DNA of 6,142 nt, taken from positions 1 to 6,142 of the forward strand of contig JAICHE010000076.1 of NCBI GenBank assembly GCA_025922755.1. The letters are read 5' to 3'. Positions 6,039 through 6,142 of the stretch are shown piece after piece. Position 1 is the stretch's first letter. Every line of letters starts with the position of its first letter. Both the position numbers and the translations under genes were made by a program. This DNA comes from Nitrososphaeraceae archaeon (lineage in GTDB: Archaea > Thermoproteota > Nitrososphaeria > Nitrososphaerales > Nitrosopumilaceae). The notes under the pieces are model-generated. The model was not told the DNA's origin, searched no databases, and worked only from the letters and a program-made list of their open reading frames with translations.

Positions 6039-6048
6039 TTATATCTTA
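6039..6048 (-). promoter_or_regulatory. TATA-like box before the propeller gene
   Basis: On the minus strand TAAGATATAA is centred about 28 nt before the GTG start at 6015, preceded by purine-rich GGAA. The geometry suits a leaderless or nearly leaderless mRNA, and no Shine-Dalgarno site is seen near the GTG. It occupies the 42-nt gap after pth2, so propeller-truD transcription may be partly independent of pth2. Confidence 0.5.
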
Positions 6049-6057
6049 TTCCAAAAT

Positions 6058-6142
6058 TCAAAGGAGCTTCAAGTCACCAGTAACTTTATCGATTAAATCT
6101 TCTGGTGCAGGGCCAATCGAAATGCAAGTTGTGGTTCCAGGA
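6058..6142 (-). CDS. pth2: Peptidyl-tRNA hydrolase, Pth2 type, C-terminal fragment at window edge
   Basis: Only the last 27 codons and the TGA stop are in the window. The frame reads PGTTTCISIGPAPEDLIDKV then TGDLKLL, with the gene's 5' part beyond position 6142. This is the characteristic Pth2 C-terminus: a PGT-x-T turn, a beta strand, GPxPxxLIDKVTG and a short hydrophobic end. Pth2 of archaea and eukaryotes hydrolyses peptidyl-tRNA released from stalled ribosomes and is about 115-120 residues long, so roughly three-quarters is missing. The next gene, on the same strand, begins 42 nt downstream. The assignment rests on remembered family sequences rather than a search, but the tail is distinctive. 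The truncation is the window edge and not a mutation. Confidence 0.85.
   Translation of the reverse strand, partial: PGTTTCISIGPAPEDLIDKVTGDLKLL

Noticed and set aside
1..6142. tRNA genes, rRNA, CRISPR arrays, insertion sequences or phage genes
   Set aside because: Reading both strands showed no cloverleaf with a GGTTCRA arm, no regularly spaced long repeats, no transposase or integrase motifs and no terminal inverted repeats; weak examples could be missed by eye.

Overview
The window is AT-rich archaeal DNA and most resembles an ammonia-oxidising Thaumarchaeota (Nitrososphaerota) of the Nitrosopumilus type. The evidence is a Pth2-type peptidyl-tRNA hydrolase, an archaeal-type TruD, many very small zinc or membrane proteins, near absence of Shine-Dalgarno sites, and TATA-like boxes 25-29 nt before start codons, as expected for leaderless mRNAs. 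The lineage is an inference from gene content and style; no marker gene here proves it.

Layout. At the left edge is the C-terminal four-fifths of a zinc-dependent medium-chain alcohol dehydrogenase (2-826, +). It is followed closely by a 57-residue Cys-rich zinc-binding-type protein (848-1021, +) and a 77-residue helical protein (1058-1291, +). The 77-residue gene converges on a zinc-ribbon protein (1286-1765, -); the two share a palindromic TCATGA that supplies both stop codons. A divergent promoter region follows, then a single-TM small protein (1907-2155, +), whose 3' end overlaps by 44 bp that of a six-TM membrane protein (2112-2840, -). A second divergent region (2841-2944) holds helically spaced AAATCAT repeats and leads to a 69-residue two-TM protein (2945-3154, +).

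The right half is one minus-strand block, read right to left. It has the last 27 codons of pth2 (6058-6142), a secreted or membrane-anchored seven-bladed beta-propeller with a C-terminal Ig-like domain (4429-6015), and truD (3236-4432). The propeller and truD overlap in a GTGA stop/start. The two cytoplasmic tRNA and translation genes therefore flank an exported protein.

I see no mobile element, CRISPR array, tRNA, rRNA or defence system. The most notable points are the convergent gene pairs with shared 3' ends, the propeller that looks like streptogramin lyase but has no histidine in the propeller, its coupling to truD, and a possible GIY-YIG-like fold with a lost catalytic Glu fused to a zinc ribbon. 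Most of the window otherwise looks like ordinary core genome.
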